Assembly (NCBI RefSeq): GCF_937616625.2
Contig: NC_065571.1
Coordinates: forward strand, 10,542,501 to 10,606,500
Direction: 5' to 3'
DNA from: Mercurialis annua
Lineage: Eukaryota > Streptophyta > Magnoliopsida > Malpighiales > Euphorbiaceae
DNA: 64,000 bases
A program made the position numbers and the translations under genes. The first letter of the stretch is position 1. Every line of letters starts with the position of its first letter. The notes under the pieces were generated by a model. It ran no database searches and had not been told where the DNA came from. It was given only the letters and a program-made list of their open reading frames with translations. This document shows, in pieces, positions 21,171 to 32,001 of the stretch.

Positions 21171-23145
21171 GATAACCCATATAGATAAATTTTAAGGTTT
21201 GGTACGAATTTTGAAGTTACGACTCTCATTCCCTAACATTGGCCAAGGCCGTAAAATTGGATCGTGATATTCAGTCCAACTTTTAAAGCTTCTCTTCTGA
21301 CTTCCAATTAAACTTTCACAATCAAGAATTATACTTTTAGTTCTACTTTCAAAAATGTAGTTCTCATTTTTTATATTTGAACCTTGGAAAATTTTAATTT
21401 TAACTTTCTTCTTCGGTTGACTCCTTGGCTCCTTTCCTTTGAAACATTCTCTTTTAAATTATAGTAATTGTTTGCAATGTTCTATTTTGAACCTAGTCAA
21501 TTATGGACAAAAAATATATCATGTTAAATCTTATGCTACCATTTTATAATGAATACATCATTAGGCATTGTAAATCATAGGTGTTCTTTTGGAGTTTCTA
21601 CTTTTATTCCTAATGCCAACTATTGAATTTTTTTTACTTCTGTTCTAGTTGAATAGTTAACTTTTACATTTAAATGAATATACACTGGGATGAAATAATT
21701 ATTTTTACAGATAAACAAAATTACAAAAATTTATAAATACAAATTTGTTTCAAAGGAAACTTTAATAATAATATACCAATATAAAGATTAGGAAGTTCAA
21801 ATTTTACATTTTGATTTTCAACTTTCTTATTCTACTACGCTATACATTCTTTTCCATGTAATTTGAAGAGATTCGGGTTGAGATTTATTGGAATTTCCAT
21901 TTTTTGCATAGTAAACATGGAGTTTTTCTCGTGTCTATGAATATCTTTAGCCATTTCCAGAGAGTTATTTCCATGATTTTTCATATAACAAAGTCACTCA
22001 CACTGTTCGAAAATTTCCTAAAAGTTTACCAAGCATCGTGTAACCATGATTTGGTTTTCTTGTATACTTTTTTTATTAAAAGCTTGATATACCACCTTTT
22101 TTATTGCAAATTAATCACTTTTTTTTCGTAAATTTGCACTTGATCCTAAAAATTGACTGTGTCTATCTGCTTTTGTTTCCTCATTTGATATATCATTTGA
22201 AACATTGTTAGAAGTTAATTTTCTTGGATAACTCATAACTTTTGACACAATCCCTTTTGGTAATCTGAATTTATGATCTTTCGGGTCATTATCAAATCCA
22301 TCTGATTTCCCCGATCGACAAACCAGCTTGCAGCGCTTCTCGCAAAATTGAGGATTAGACTTAATGCTACCCATACATTGTGAATAACAATCTTTGTAGC
22401 AAGCAACATTAATGTAATAATTATCAGTTTGCCATGGCCATTCCCAAGATTCTCCAACCTCTATACATACATGTATCACAAATATGGTGATTATAATTTT
22501 GCTTGCAATTGTTCCTTCCATATATTATTAACGTACAACTGAGTGTTATGTGTTGTATGTTGTGTGTTGTCTTCTTTGTTTTTGATACTTTAACAGGACG
22601 AGAAAATATTTAAGAATTGTTTTAGTTTAAAGGGTTCAACATTTGTTGTTATTATATAGTTTAAGATATAGCAAACGTTTTCTGAGGATTTCAACAATCA
22701 ATTAATTATATTTGTGACATGGAGGCAATTTAAGATGAAATGAGTGTTGTCATTTAACTAATTAGTGATGTTGGGCATTATCCATCAGTTAATTTTGTTA
22801 TCCAATTTTAAGCTAAAAAGAAAGTCCAATTTTTTTAACAAAATACATAAATCATAAGCTGTCATTTGTTTTTACTTATCTTGAGTAATTTTAGAAATAA
22901 AAACATTCAAGTCAAAATAGTTAGATTCTTATCCAGATAATGGTTTTTCTATTTTGAAAAGTCTTGATATTTTTTTGTAATTGACAGGTATTTACCATAT
23001 TTAGAATTATTGTTATATATTTGTTTTAACTATGTACCATATTTAGAATTTTTGTGAATAATTACCAAACAATAAATCAATTTTTAAATAAATAAATATT
23101 ACTTCATAAGTCACGTATGTAGTTAATGCAATTTTTTCATATATA
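21170..23145. repeat. Segmental duplication, copy B
   Basis: Counterpart of 14680-16605, carrying the intact cysteine-rich peptide gene. It starts with the same mutated gypsy LTR terminus (about 21215-21272, 'ggatcgtgata'). The copies have diverged by many substitutions and small indels, so the duplication is not recent. Confidence 0.75.
22111..22521 (-). CDS. Small secreted six-cysteine peptide precursor, family not recognised
   Basis: A single-exon frame of 136 aa starting at ATG 22521. Residues 1-25 look like a signal peptide (hydrophobic core IIITIFVIHVCI, possible cleavage after GES). The mature part begins with an aromatic stretch (WEWPW), then six cysteines at 41, 45, 49, 60, 64 and 68 spaced C-X3-C-X3-C-X10-C-X3-C-X3-C, followed by a basic, cysteine-free tail with phenylalanine, serine and asparagine. 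Paired C-X3-C motifs separated by a short loop are typical of helical-hairpin peptides, but hairpinins have four cysteines, so I do not assign that family. Host-encoded defence or signalling peptides have this architecture; this is inference. The disabled paralogue at 15545-15964 conserves every cysteine, which supports a real gene. It lies in a duplicated block surrounded by transposons. Confidence 0.7.
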   Translation of the reverse strand: MEGTIASKIIITIFVIHVCIEVGESWEWPWQTDNYYINVACYKDCYSQCMGSIKSNPQFCEKRCKLVCRSGKSDGFDNDPKDHKFRLPKGIVSKVMSYPRKLTSNNVSNDISNEETKADRHSQFLGSSANLRKKSD

Positions 23146-23162
23146 AAATAATATAAAAACAA

Positions 23163-23479
23163 AGCTTAATTGCTTCAAAAATCACAAACTTTCGCGTGTT
23201 TTTGGTATTTGACACGAACTTTTAATTTTGGCATATAAATACACGAACTATTAATTTTTTGCATATATAACACGGGCTCCGTTTTTGACATAAAACGACA
23301 CCGTTTTTGACCTAAAACGGCAACATTTTATACCTAAAACGACACCGTTTCTCACCTAAAACAGAAACATGGCCATATATGCAAAAATTGATAGTTCATG
23401 TATTTATATGCCAAAATTAAAAGTTGGTGTCAAATACCAAAAACACGTGAAAGTTGGTGATTTTTTATGCATATAAGCC
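23163..23479. mobile_element. Mutator-like inverted-repeat element (317 bp)
   Basis: Arms of about 110 bp ('aaaaatcacaaactttcgcgtg' type, pairing with 'cacgtgaaagttggtgattttt') and a perfect 9-bp duplication taaaaacaa (23154-23162, 23480-23488). The centre holds repeats of 'cctaaaacg.caccgttt'. There is no ORF. Confidence 0.8.
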
Positions 23480-23583
23480 TAAAAACAATTTACATCTTTT
23501 AAGAGTGATAAATTTCAACTGCCATGAAAATAGGGAAATTTAGAGTTAAAAAGATTAAAAATTTATAAAAATATTTTCAGTAG

Positions 23584-24029
23584 TGTTCTTTATTTTAAAG
23601 AGCATCTTTTGTCATATTAAAAACTTTTTCAAAATAAAAAATAATATTTTAAAATTTACTCCACTAGACTATTTAAAATTGACTCTTTATTTTAATTTTT
23701 ATAAATAATAATAAAAACAAAAAAATATTAATAATATTAATGTATTTTAATTTTTAATTTTTAAGTTTTTTTATTTAATTTTATATCAAAAAATACATTT
23801 GAAAAGAAAAATAACCAATTATTTTTAAAATTAAAAATTTATTCTTTTAAATTTAGAGTAGAGAATGAAAATGACTCACTAGAATGAAAATGACTCACTA
23901 CATGTGGAAAGCTATTTTCACTCTTTATTTTAAATTTAAATTATAAAAAATATATGTGACCTTTAATTTATTGTCAAACTCTTTATTTTAAAGAGTTTGA
24001 CAATTATAAAGTGTCTATTAAAGATGTTC
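23584..24029. mobile_element. Tourist-like MITE, related to 42505-42877
   Basis: Shares 'aaagagcatcttttgt', 'actccactagact', 'ctacatgtgga', 'ttattgtcaaactcttta' and the right end '...gatgttc' followed by taa with the element at 42505-42877. The left boundary is diverged and approximate. A 3-bp TAA target is inferred from the relative. Confidence 0.6.
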
Positions 24030-24617
24030 TAATAATATAAGAATTATTTTACTAACTGAATGTTTGATAAATCTAAAACTGAAAATCCAAAAACTAGGTA
24101 TTGAATTTAATAAATATTTTTTTTGGCAAAAAAGAATTTAATAATTGTTGATTTTTTTAAGGGTGATAAATTAAATAAATATATTTGATATCTACAACTA
24201 CAAAAGAAATTAAAAATTATTAATGCAATTTATATCTTGTAAATGTTAATTGTTTAAACTTTAAACTATTAAATAAATATTCTAAATTATTTTATTGTAA
24301 TATCGTAAACTACAAAACACATACACAATCACAGATCGATACCCATGCCCATGGTATCTTATTGAGACCCAATAGATAATTCGTTCCAATTAAATCCATA
24401 ACAGTCTTAAAAACAGTTTGAAAACATTTTCATTTAAATCAGTTTGTAATAAATGAAATAATGTACAGAACTATTAATAACTGAATATAATAATACAAAC
24501 TCACAATATGACGACAAAGAAACAAACTCAAGTACAAACTTCCAATTCCAACAACAGCTCTGCTAAGCACGGTCCGGCTTCAACGCTCAAAAGGTAGACA
24601 GATCTAGAGACAGCTCA
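24030..24617. other. No feature recognised
   Basis: AT-rich spacer. The last ~250 bp have slightly higher complexity but no ORF. It ends where the remaining copia B LTR fragment begins. Confidence 0.35.
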
Positions 24618-24714
24618 TTAAATTAAGTCAAAGAGGAATCCAATGTTGCAATAACTGGACTGATCTTGAACTAAGCTTGACTGAGCTTGAAATCAAAGAA
24701 GAATCCAATGCTGT
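24618..24714 (-). repeat. Fragment of the 3' LTR of copia B
   Basis: About 100 bp nearly identical to 34554-34663 in the 5' LTR ('agtcaaagaggaatccaat', 'ctaagcttgactgagcttga'). The rest of this LTR to the left is missing. The solo LTR inserted at its inner end. Confidence 0.8.
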
Positions 24715-24898
24715 CATTGTGTAATATCCCGTAATATTTTATATTTTTTTTTACATTTAAATTCCGACATTTTTCCCGGTCGTTTTGAAATAATCTCGAT
24801 ATTAGTGGCTTGGTTCGAGTTGTTTGGTTTGGGTGTGATTTATTGGTTTAACCAATTGTATTTTTTTAATTTAAAAAAAAAAAAAAATAGGAATTATT

Positions 24899-25021
24899 CA
24901 TTCCCGTTCGGGAATTGGAATTCCCGAACGGGAATCCTTTTTCGGGCCTGTTCCCGTTCGGGAACAGGCCCATTCTCGAACGGGAACAGGCCAAATATGG
25001 CCATTCCCGTTCGTGAATGGC
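24899..25021. repeat. GC-rich palindrome cluster inside LTR L2
   Basis: Several overlapping stems use 'ttcccgttcgggaa' and 'cccgaacggga': a pair at 24899-24936, GCCTGTTCCCGTTCGGGAACAGGC at about 24946-24969 (split here as GCCTGTTCCC/GGGAACAGGC), and a pair GGCCATTC/GAATGGC up to 25021. They sit about 180-300 bp from the LTR start. Confidence 0.75.
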
Positions 25022-26950
25022 AGCAGATCATGGACCCCTTCGCCCGGCCCTGTTCGCACTCGTTTTCGACCCATCTCCTCTCGATATTTAAAGTCGATTT
25101 CTTCACAGAAAACCTTCATCACGCTGCAAACAAACCCTAGCCGTTTTCCGCTTGTCATTTCGCTGAGTATCGAACCTGTTATCATCTCCCAAAGATCGCT
25201 GTTCGGTAAGTTTCAGATTCTTATGATTTCCAGATTTCGTTTTTGAACGTCATTGCGTAATTTGGTTCGTTCTCTTTCGTTTCTAGATCGAAATTGATAC
25301 CGTTTGATTCCAGACGATCTAGACTCACGTACCTACGTTTCCCTACCTCAGTTTCGCTGAACGGTACGCCGTTGATCTCGTTTCATTCGCCGTACGATTT
25401 CCGTTTTCTGTTTTGATAATGTTCTGTTCTTGATTATTGTTTCTGCCGATGCTTTGCTTATTCCTTTGGCTTGTTTTTGGTTTCCTTTATGTCATAAATG
25501 TCTTAGAGGATTGGTCCTTAATGGTTTAATCCTTGGTCGTGGTTTTAAATTCGACAATTCGGATCTTTTGTAATGTATGTTCTCGGTTTCATTTTCTTTT
25601 GTTTTAGAGTTTCTGTTAACATGTTTTCTATATTTGGTTCTTGCCTAAGATGAGTTTTGGGTTGGTGTTTTGTCTTTGATCATACTCTAGTTGAATTATG
25701 ATCTTAAGCTTGATTGATTTTGAAATGGGTTTAGTAAGATTTAATTGGAAAATGCCGTGGTTGTGTAGTAGTTAAATGGTGTGATGTTTATGATTTGGTT
25801 TTAATGTGAAATTCATTTTGAATTTGGAAAACTTAAAGGTTCATAATCTATGTTTTTGGTTTCTGTTTTGAATTGGCATAGGCGGGCTGCTCCTTATTTG
25901 AATAAGGAAGATGATGGCTTAATAGCCACTTTAGCCACCAAGTTATTTTGCTTAAATAAAATCAATCCTTTAAGTTTAACTTTAACTAATAACTTGGGTT
26001 TTATTTTGAATATAAATTAAATAGTGGAAATGATAGATAATCATAAATTAAGTTAATATAATTACTCGGGTAATTATATTTGTTTTCAAATGTCGTTTTG
26101 TCAAAAGTTGGCTAAATTACAATTTAGCCCCTAAACTTATTTTATAATTTAATTAAATGGATTCTTGGTTGGTTACTTCATATTTTATCTTAATTGTAAA
26201 ACAAGAGCTAATAATCGAGTTTGAATATCAAATTGGCTAAATTACAATTTAGTCCCTAATTGGCAAAAGTACAGTTTAGTCCCTTATTGGCTAAAGTGCA
26301 ATTTAGTCCCTAAACTTTTATTTGACTTATATGATTAAGTTTTTGGGGTTGTAACTTGGGTTACTTGAAATTGAAGTTATTGAGTTCCGCTTTTAAAATG
26401 GATTATTATTTTGTTAAATTGTTTTATAAAGATAAACTCGGGTTTATATTTGATAAACGTTTTGAGTCGGATTAGACTTGGGTCATCCGACAAGTGAGGT
26501 TAGCTTGGTAGTTATTGGTAACTCGGCTAACCCACTATTTGGAGATTATTTATTATTTAAAGTTTTTAAATAATATTTATAAATTGGATTTTAAACGGGA
26601 ACTCAATAGACTTATATTAATTGGGCTTTATTACCTTTTGGAATATATTTGTGTTACGTTGGATTGTTATTTACTACGTGTTAATTGTGCTAGTCTTATG
26701 TGGTGTCTAGTACTCTCTAGAGTTAGGGTCTGATTTTTAATAATTATTTTATTTGTCTAGACTCGTCTACTGTTCGTGCTTCAGAGGCGAACCAGAGTTA
26801 GTGCTTGCCGGTATTTCACGTGGATTAGCAAGCAGTGAGTTTATATTTACTATTTACCGCTTTATTAAGTAAATTGTTATTTTAATATTAAATATATATA
26901 CTGTACGTATATTTCGAACTGTTTTTATATTATGGCTCTTAGTTGGAACG

Positions 26951-26991
26951 TGCTACCTAATGGGCATCATTAGGACTGCGTGCGCACCGGT
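26951..26991. repeat. Conserved-context hairpin in LTR L2
   Basis: GCTA followed by the perfect stem CCTAATG/CATTAGG around loop GGCAT, then GCACCGGT. Compare 13602-13640 and 39851-39890, where the flanks are the same but the stems differ. Confidence 0.65.
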
Positions 26992-27018
26992 ATTGATCTG
27001 GGTAAGGTATTTATGGAA

Positions 27019-27147
27019 ATGTGGTAACTCGGTGTGAGCATAGCTCTCGGGACCAGGTAGAGTAACTCGGTGTAGCTCAGCTCTCGGGACTCTGGTATAA
27101 GTGTGGTCAGTGGTAACTCGGTGTAGCTCAGCTCTCGGGACCAGACC
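27019..27147. repeat. Tandem hairpin units in LTR L2 (three units)
   Basis: Three units carry the core GTAACTCGGTGT...CTCTCGGGAC. Unit 2 is enclosed by AGAGT/ACTCT and unit 3 by GGTC..GGT/ACC..GACC; unit 1 pairs weakly. These units relate to those at 40003-40184 and 50079-50266, though the middle of the core is different here. Confidence 0.7.
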
Positions 27148-27739
27148 TATTGGATTATGATTATTATTTAGAATTGTGGATTAGGGTTCCAACTATTATC
27201 CGTAATATCGTTATTAAATGTTTTAAACGTTTTTAAAGGTTTTCCACTTAATAAATGTAGATAGTGGTATGAACTCATCTCAGTATATCTGACCCCGTTG
27301 TTTTCCCAATTTTCCCCAGGGTTATTATCTGAGAGAGTCTGGTGATCTCCGCATTTACTTTTCCCCGGAGGTTCCCTTTTATTTTAATAAAACTGTAAAA
27401 CTGTTTTATTCTTAGACCGCAGTAGTAACTAGACGTCCTTGTTATTATTATTTATTTTGTCGGATTGGTTCGACTGGTTATATTGCTTTGGCATGTTTTA
27501 TTATTTATATCGGTTTATGATAAATTTATTTTAGAATCAGAATTGAATAAGCATGTTATATTAATTGTTGATTATTATATCTGCTAGATTAGGTTGAAGT
27601 CTCGGTTGCCCCCGAGCATTGGTTTTCTGCAGGTTTATGTGTTTATGATTTTTATGGGAGGCTAGCTACGGGTTTCGGTACTACATTACCCATACCCTAG
27701 CGCCGGTCGCGATTCATGAAAATGGGTCGTGACACATTG

Positions 27740-30700
27740 AATATTTGTGTTACCCCCCTACCCCCCCCCCCCCCCCCTCCCCAAAGCTGAAGCATAGATG
27801 TCAAAATGCCCAGCTTGGAAATGGAGTAAGTAAAAGAAGCTGGTGGCAAAGGTTTAGTCAGACAATCTACTAGTTGGTTAGATGTATGAACAGGTAAAAG
27901 ATGAATGAGACCCTGAGCCAGTTTTTCTCTTATCAGATGACAATCAATGTCAATATGTTTAGAACGTTCATGATAAACTGGATTGTGAGCTAATTGAATA
28001 GCTGATTGGTTATAACAAAACAATTGAGCAAGTGTTATGTGATGAAGAGAAAAATCATGCAGGAGATACTTGATCCATTGAAGTTCACATGTCAAAACAG
28101 CTAATGCTTTTTATTCAGCTTTAGAGCTGCTTCTAGATAATGTACTTTGCTTTTTTAATCTCCAAGATATTAATGAGGTGCCTAGAAACACACAATAACC
28201 AGATATAGATTTTCTTGTGTCAAGACAGGCAGCCCAGTCTGAATTAGTGAAGGCTTTCAGGCTTAAATCAGAAGTTGCAGAAAAGAACAATCCTTTGGCA
28301 GGAGCAGACTTCAAGTACCTTAATACTCTATGAGAAACAGCTAAATGTAGTAGTAGGAAAGTCCAAGAATTGTGGCAATTGTTGGACTGCAAATGAAAGA
28401 TCTGGCCTTGTAATACATAAGTACAATAATTTGCCTATTACCTATTTGTACTCAGTATTGTTTTCTAATAAAGGACCATATTCTTTGTGCAATCTCTTTG
28501 AATTTACCATGGGTGTAGGTACTGGTTTTGCATGAATGAATCCCATATCAGAAAGTAAATCCAAAGCATACTTTCTTTGACATAAAGTAATGCCTTTCTG
28601 AGATCTTACAACCTCAAGACCAAGAAAATACTTGAGCTGACCAAGGTCCTTAATGCTAAATGTAGCATGTAAATAGGACTTTATATGATCAATAGCTGAT
28701 AAATGATTGCCTGCTACTAATAAATCATCAACATAAACCAACAATGCTGTGAAATAAGTACATGTTCTTTTGATAAAAAAGAGAAGGATCTGCTGCTGAA
28801 ACTTTGAATCCTTGAGCAATGAGAACAGTAGAAAGTTTTGCATTCCATTGTCTGCTAGCTTGCTTTAATCCATAAAAGGATTTTTGCAACTTACAAACTT
28901 TATTAGGACCAACAGAAGTGAATCCAGGTGGAATAGACATGTAAACATCCTCATGCTAATCTCCATGGAGAAATGCATTATTAATGTTAAGTTGCTGCAA
29001 ACGACAATTGTTGACAGCAGCTAAAGTAAGCATGGTCCTTACTGTGGTCATTTTGACAACTGGTGAGAAAGTGGCTAAGTAATCTAATCCTTCTTGCTGA
29101 TTGCACCCCTTTGCAACAAGCCTTGCTTTGTACCTTTCTATAGTTCCATCTGACTTAAACTTTGTTTTGTACACCCAATTAGAGTCTATAGGTTCCTTGA
29201 CTTGTGGTAGATCAATTATAATCCAGGTTTTGTTTCTTTCTAAGGCTTGCAACTCAATTTCCATTGCATCTTTCCAGCAATCATATTTGATAGCCTGATT
29301 AAAAGTCTTTGGTTCAACTGTTGCTGTATCTGTCAGCAGGAGATAAATGAGCATAGGATAATACATTAGATATGATATGTGGACTTGTAGTAGGTTTTTG
29401 AAAAGAAGATAGAAGGGAATAAGTGTAGTCCTTTAGGTGAGAAGAAATTTGTTCTTGTCTTGTTGATGTTCTTAATTCTGAAAAATCATTATTGGTGAAT
29501 AATGGCTATGTGGTGGTGGAAGGTAAAGTAGAATGATTTGAGGATCTCCAAGGTGAAGAAGAAGGTGAGGTGTTTAAAGAAGTATCTGGACTAGGAGATG
29601 AAGAATTATGAGGTTCTGGAAAGTAATGATCATAGTCCAGATGTTGAGGTGTTTGTAAATTGGTGGGTTAAAGGTTAGAGTTATAAGGAAATATATGCTC
29701 ATAGAAAATGACATTTCTTGAAACCAAAATCTCCTGTGAACTCAAGCAATACAGAATATAACCCTTTGTGGATTTTTGAATTCCAAGTAGAATACATTTT
29801 AAAGCCCTTGTATCAAACTTTGATCTGTTAACTCCAACTGTGCTAGCATAACAAAGACTTCCAAAAACTCTTAAATGATTCAACACATGCATTTTATCAA
29901 ATAGTAGCTCATATGGTGTCTTGTTCTTAATGACAGAAGATGATGTCCTGTTAATAAGATAGGCAGCATGTTGAACACAGTAACTACAGAACTTGATCTC
30001 AAGAGAAGCTTGAAATTTGAGAGCTCTTGCTATGTTTAGGATATGCTGGTGTTTTCTTTCAACTATGCCATTTTGCTGTGGGGTATATACACAATAGTAT
30101 GATGTTCAATACCATAGTTTGAATAGACAACATTATCCATAAACTCTATACCGTTGTCTGATCTTATCACCTTTATTTGTTTTGAAAATTGAGTCTTGAC
30201 ATAGTTAACAAAATTAGACATTATAGTCCTTGTTTTTGATTTATGTTTCATTAAAAACAACCAGGTGAAACGAGAGTGGTCATCAACTATTGTAAGAAAA
30301 TAGTGAAAACCATTGATAGAAGCTGTTGATTCTAGATCCCTAATATCTAAATGTATCAAATCAAAAGTAGATTTAGAAGTTGAAGTACTTACAGGAAAGG
30401 ATAATTTCCTTTGTTTGGCATAGTGGCATACATCACATGCCCCTTTTATTGAATCTATAATAGAAGAATCAATTCTTTGCATACATTTCAATACTTTTGA
30501 AGATAAGTGACCAAATCTGTAATGCCATACATTGTCAGAAATGTTAACTGCAACATTATTTACTCTAACTGCATCCTTAGATAGCCTGCAAATCTCTTCC
30601 TTTTGAAGCAGTAGGTACAATCCTACACTCTTCTTAGTTAATCCAATCCTCTTCCAGGATTGACGATTCTGAATGAAACAAGAATCATGATGAAAAATCA

Positions 30701-31166
30701 AACAAACTTCTCTATTATCAGTCAATTTACTTGCTGGTATAAGATTGAATTTGAAAGTAGGCACATATAACACATGACTTAAAGTTAAATCATCATTTAG
30801 CTTCACGGAACCTATATGTGTAACTGGTATAAGTTCTCCATTTGGCAACTTAACATTGACATTACAAACTAGTTTTGAATCAGTAAAGTAATCAAAATTG
30901 TAAAGAATGTGGTCTGTAGCTCCAGTATCTAAGATCCATACATTCCTATATGTTTTTATATTGTTTTGGCATGAACAAACAATACCTTGTTTTTCAAACT
31001 GAGGTCTGAAATTTGAAATCAGAGAGTTGACATGTGAGCTATCATTTGAGTTGTGTGGTTGGATCAGTGCCATGATCTTCTGGTATTGATCTGGTGTAAA
31101 ATGATATACATTACCTGTAGAAGAGCCTGTATTAACATTGTCAGCAAAGTTTGAACTTCCTTGCAT
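27740..31166 (-). pseudogene. copia B pol: protease, integrase, RT, RNase H (frameshifted)
   Basis: On the minus strand from 31166 downward: protease (WILDTGATDHI), GAG-pre-integrase (HYRFGHLSSK, C..CH..K), integrase core with D (HLDIRDL), D (RSDNGIEF) and, after a frameshift near 30090, the QQNGIVER glutamate region. RT follows: [41 protein letters not shown] and the catalytic YVDD at about 28735. RNase H follows: [17 protein letters not shown], then a break near 28100, then QLAHNPVYHERSKHIDIDCH. The reading frame is interrupted at least near 30090, 29670, 28950, 28800, 28400 and 28105. The element cannot make an intact polyprotein. A C-rich tract (27753-27782) on the + strand is its expanded polypurine tract. 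Confidence 0.9.
27753..27782 (-). repeat. Expanded polypurine tract of copia B (poly-C on + strand)
   Basis: A run of about 30 bases, nearly all C on the + strand, between the pol C-terminus and the 3' LTR. The position is that of the copia polypurine tract. The homopolymer length is probably slippage-prone and may be an assembly approximation. Confidence 0.6.
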
Positions 31167-32001
31167 AGGATAGTTCCTCTAACCATTATAGTCAGAATTC
31201 ATTGTCTCAATGTTCATTTCCCGTGTCCTTGCATCAATACAATTCACTGGATGTGACTGAGATCCTTCTCCTTTATGTTTTGATTGGTAGCCAGGTGGGA
31301 ATCCATGTTTTCTATTACAAATGTCCACTATGTATCCTGAATATCCACAATGTGAACATATTTTGAGCTTGTTTGATTGGAAATTTCCATATTCAGGTTT
31401 CTTGTAAGGTCCTCTATAGAAAGGAGTCCCTCTTCCTCTAACATAGTTGACATTTGACTCATATTTTAAACCTTGATCATCATCAAATGGACTGGAATTG
31501 AAATCAAATTGATTTTGAACCATGCCTTTTGCTGTAAAAGCATTCACCTCGGTAGATTGTTTTGGAGTCATTATCTGTCTCTCATGTAACTAATGAAAAA
31601 ACTTTGTTGAGAGGAGGCAATGGTTCACTCATCAAAATTTGTGATCTGACTTGTGCAAAAGTATCATTAAGCCCTTTCAAAAGTCTTATCACTTGATCAT
31701 TGGAAAGATTAGTTTTCATATTAACCAAAATTCCACATGAACATTTTGGAACACAACTGCAATTAGGTGATGGCCTTAAACTCTTCAATTCATCCCACAA
31801 AGTTTTTAAACAAGTGTAATACTTAGTAATTGAAAGAGTACCTTGCTGAAAGTAAAAATCTCTTCCTGCAAATCACCTATTCTGTAACTATCACCTTGAG
31901 AGAATCTATCTCTCAAATCATTCCAAATCTCAAGAGCAGTATCCAAGCATGAAATACTTTCTCCTATTGTAGAAGATACAGCACGATATAGCCAAGACAT
32001 A

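Larger units (their letters stand above)
24720..27734 (+). mobile_element. Solo LTR of a gypsy chromovirus (L2, 3015 bp)
   Basis: Starts TGTAATATCCCG and ends GGGTCGTGACA, flanked by a perfect 5-bp duplication cattg (24715-24719 and 27735-27739). It resembles the chromovirus LTR at 11810-14317, sharing 'aactcatctcagtatatctg', 'ttagaccgcagtagt' and the 'gccggtc.cgat' terminus. No internal region is present, so it is a solo LTR, probably from LTR-LTR recombination. It contains hairpin groups near 24899, 26951 and 27019-27147. Open frames near 24800-25250 are not genes. Confidence 0.9.

Noticed and set aside
24805..25246. Overlapping ORFs on both strands
   Set aside because: They lie in the palindrome-rich 5' part of solo LTR L2 and exist on both strands because of the inverted repeats.
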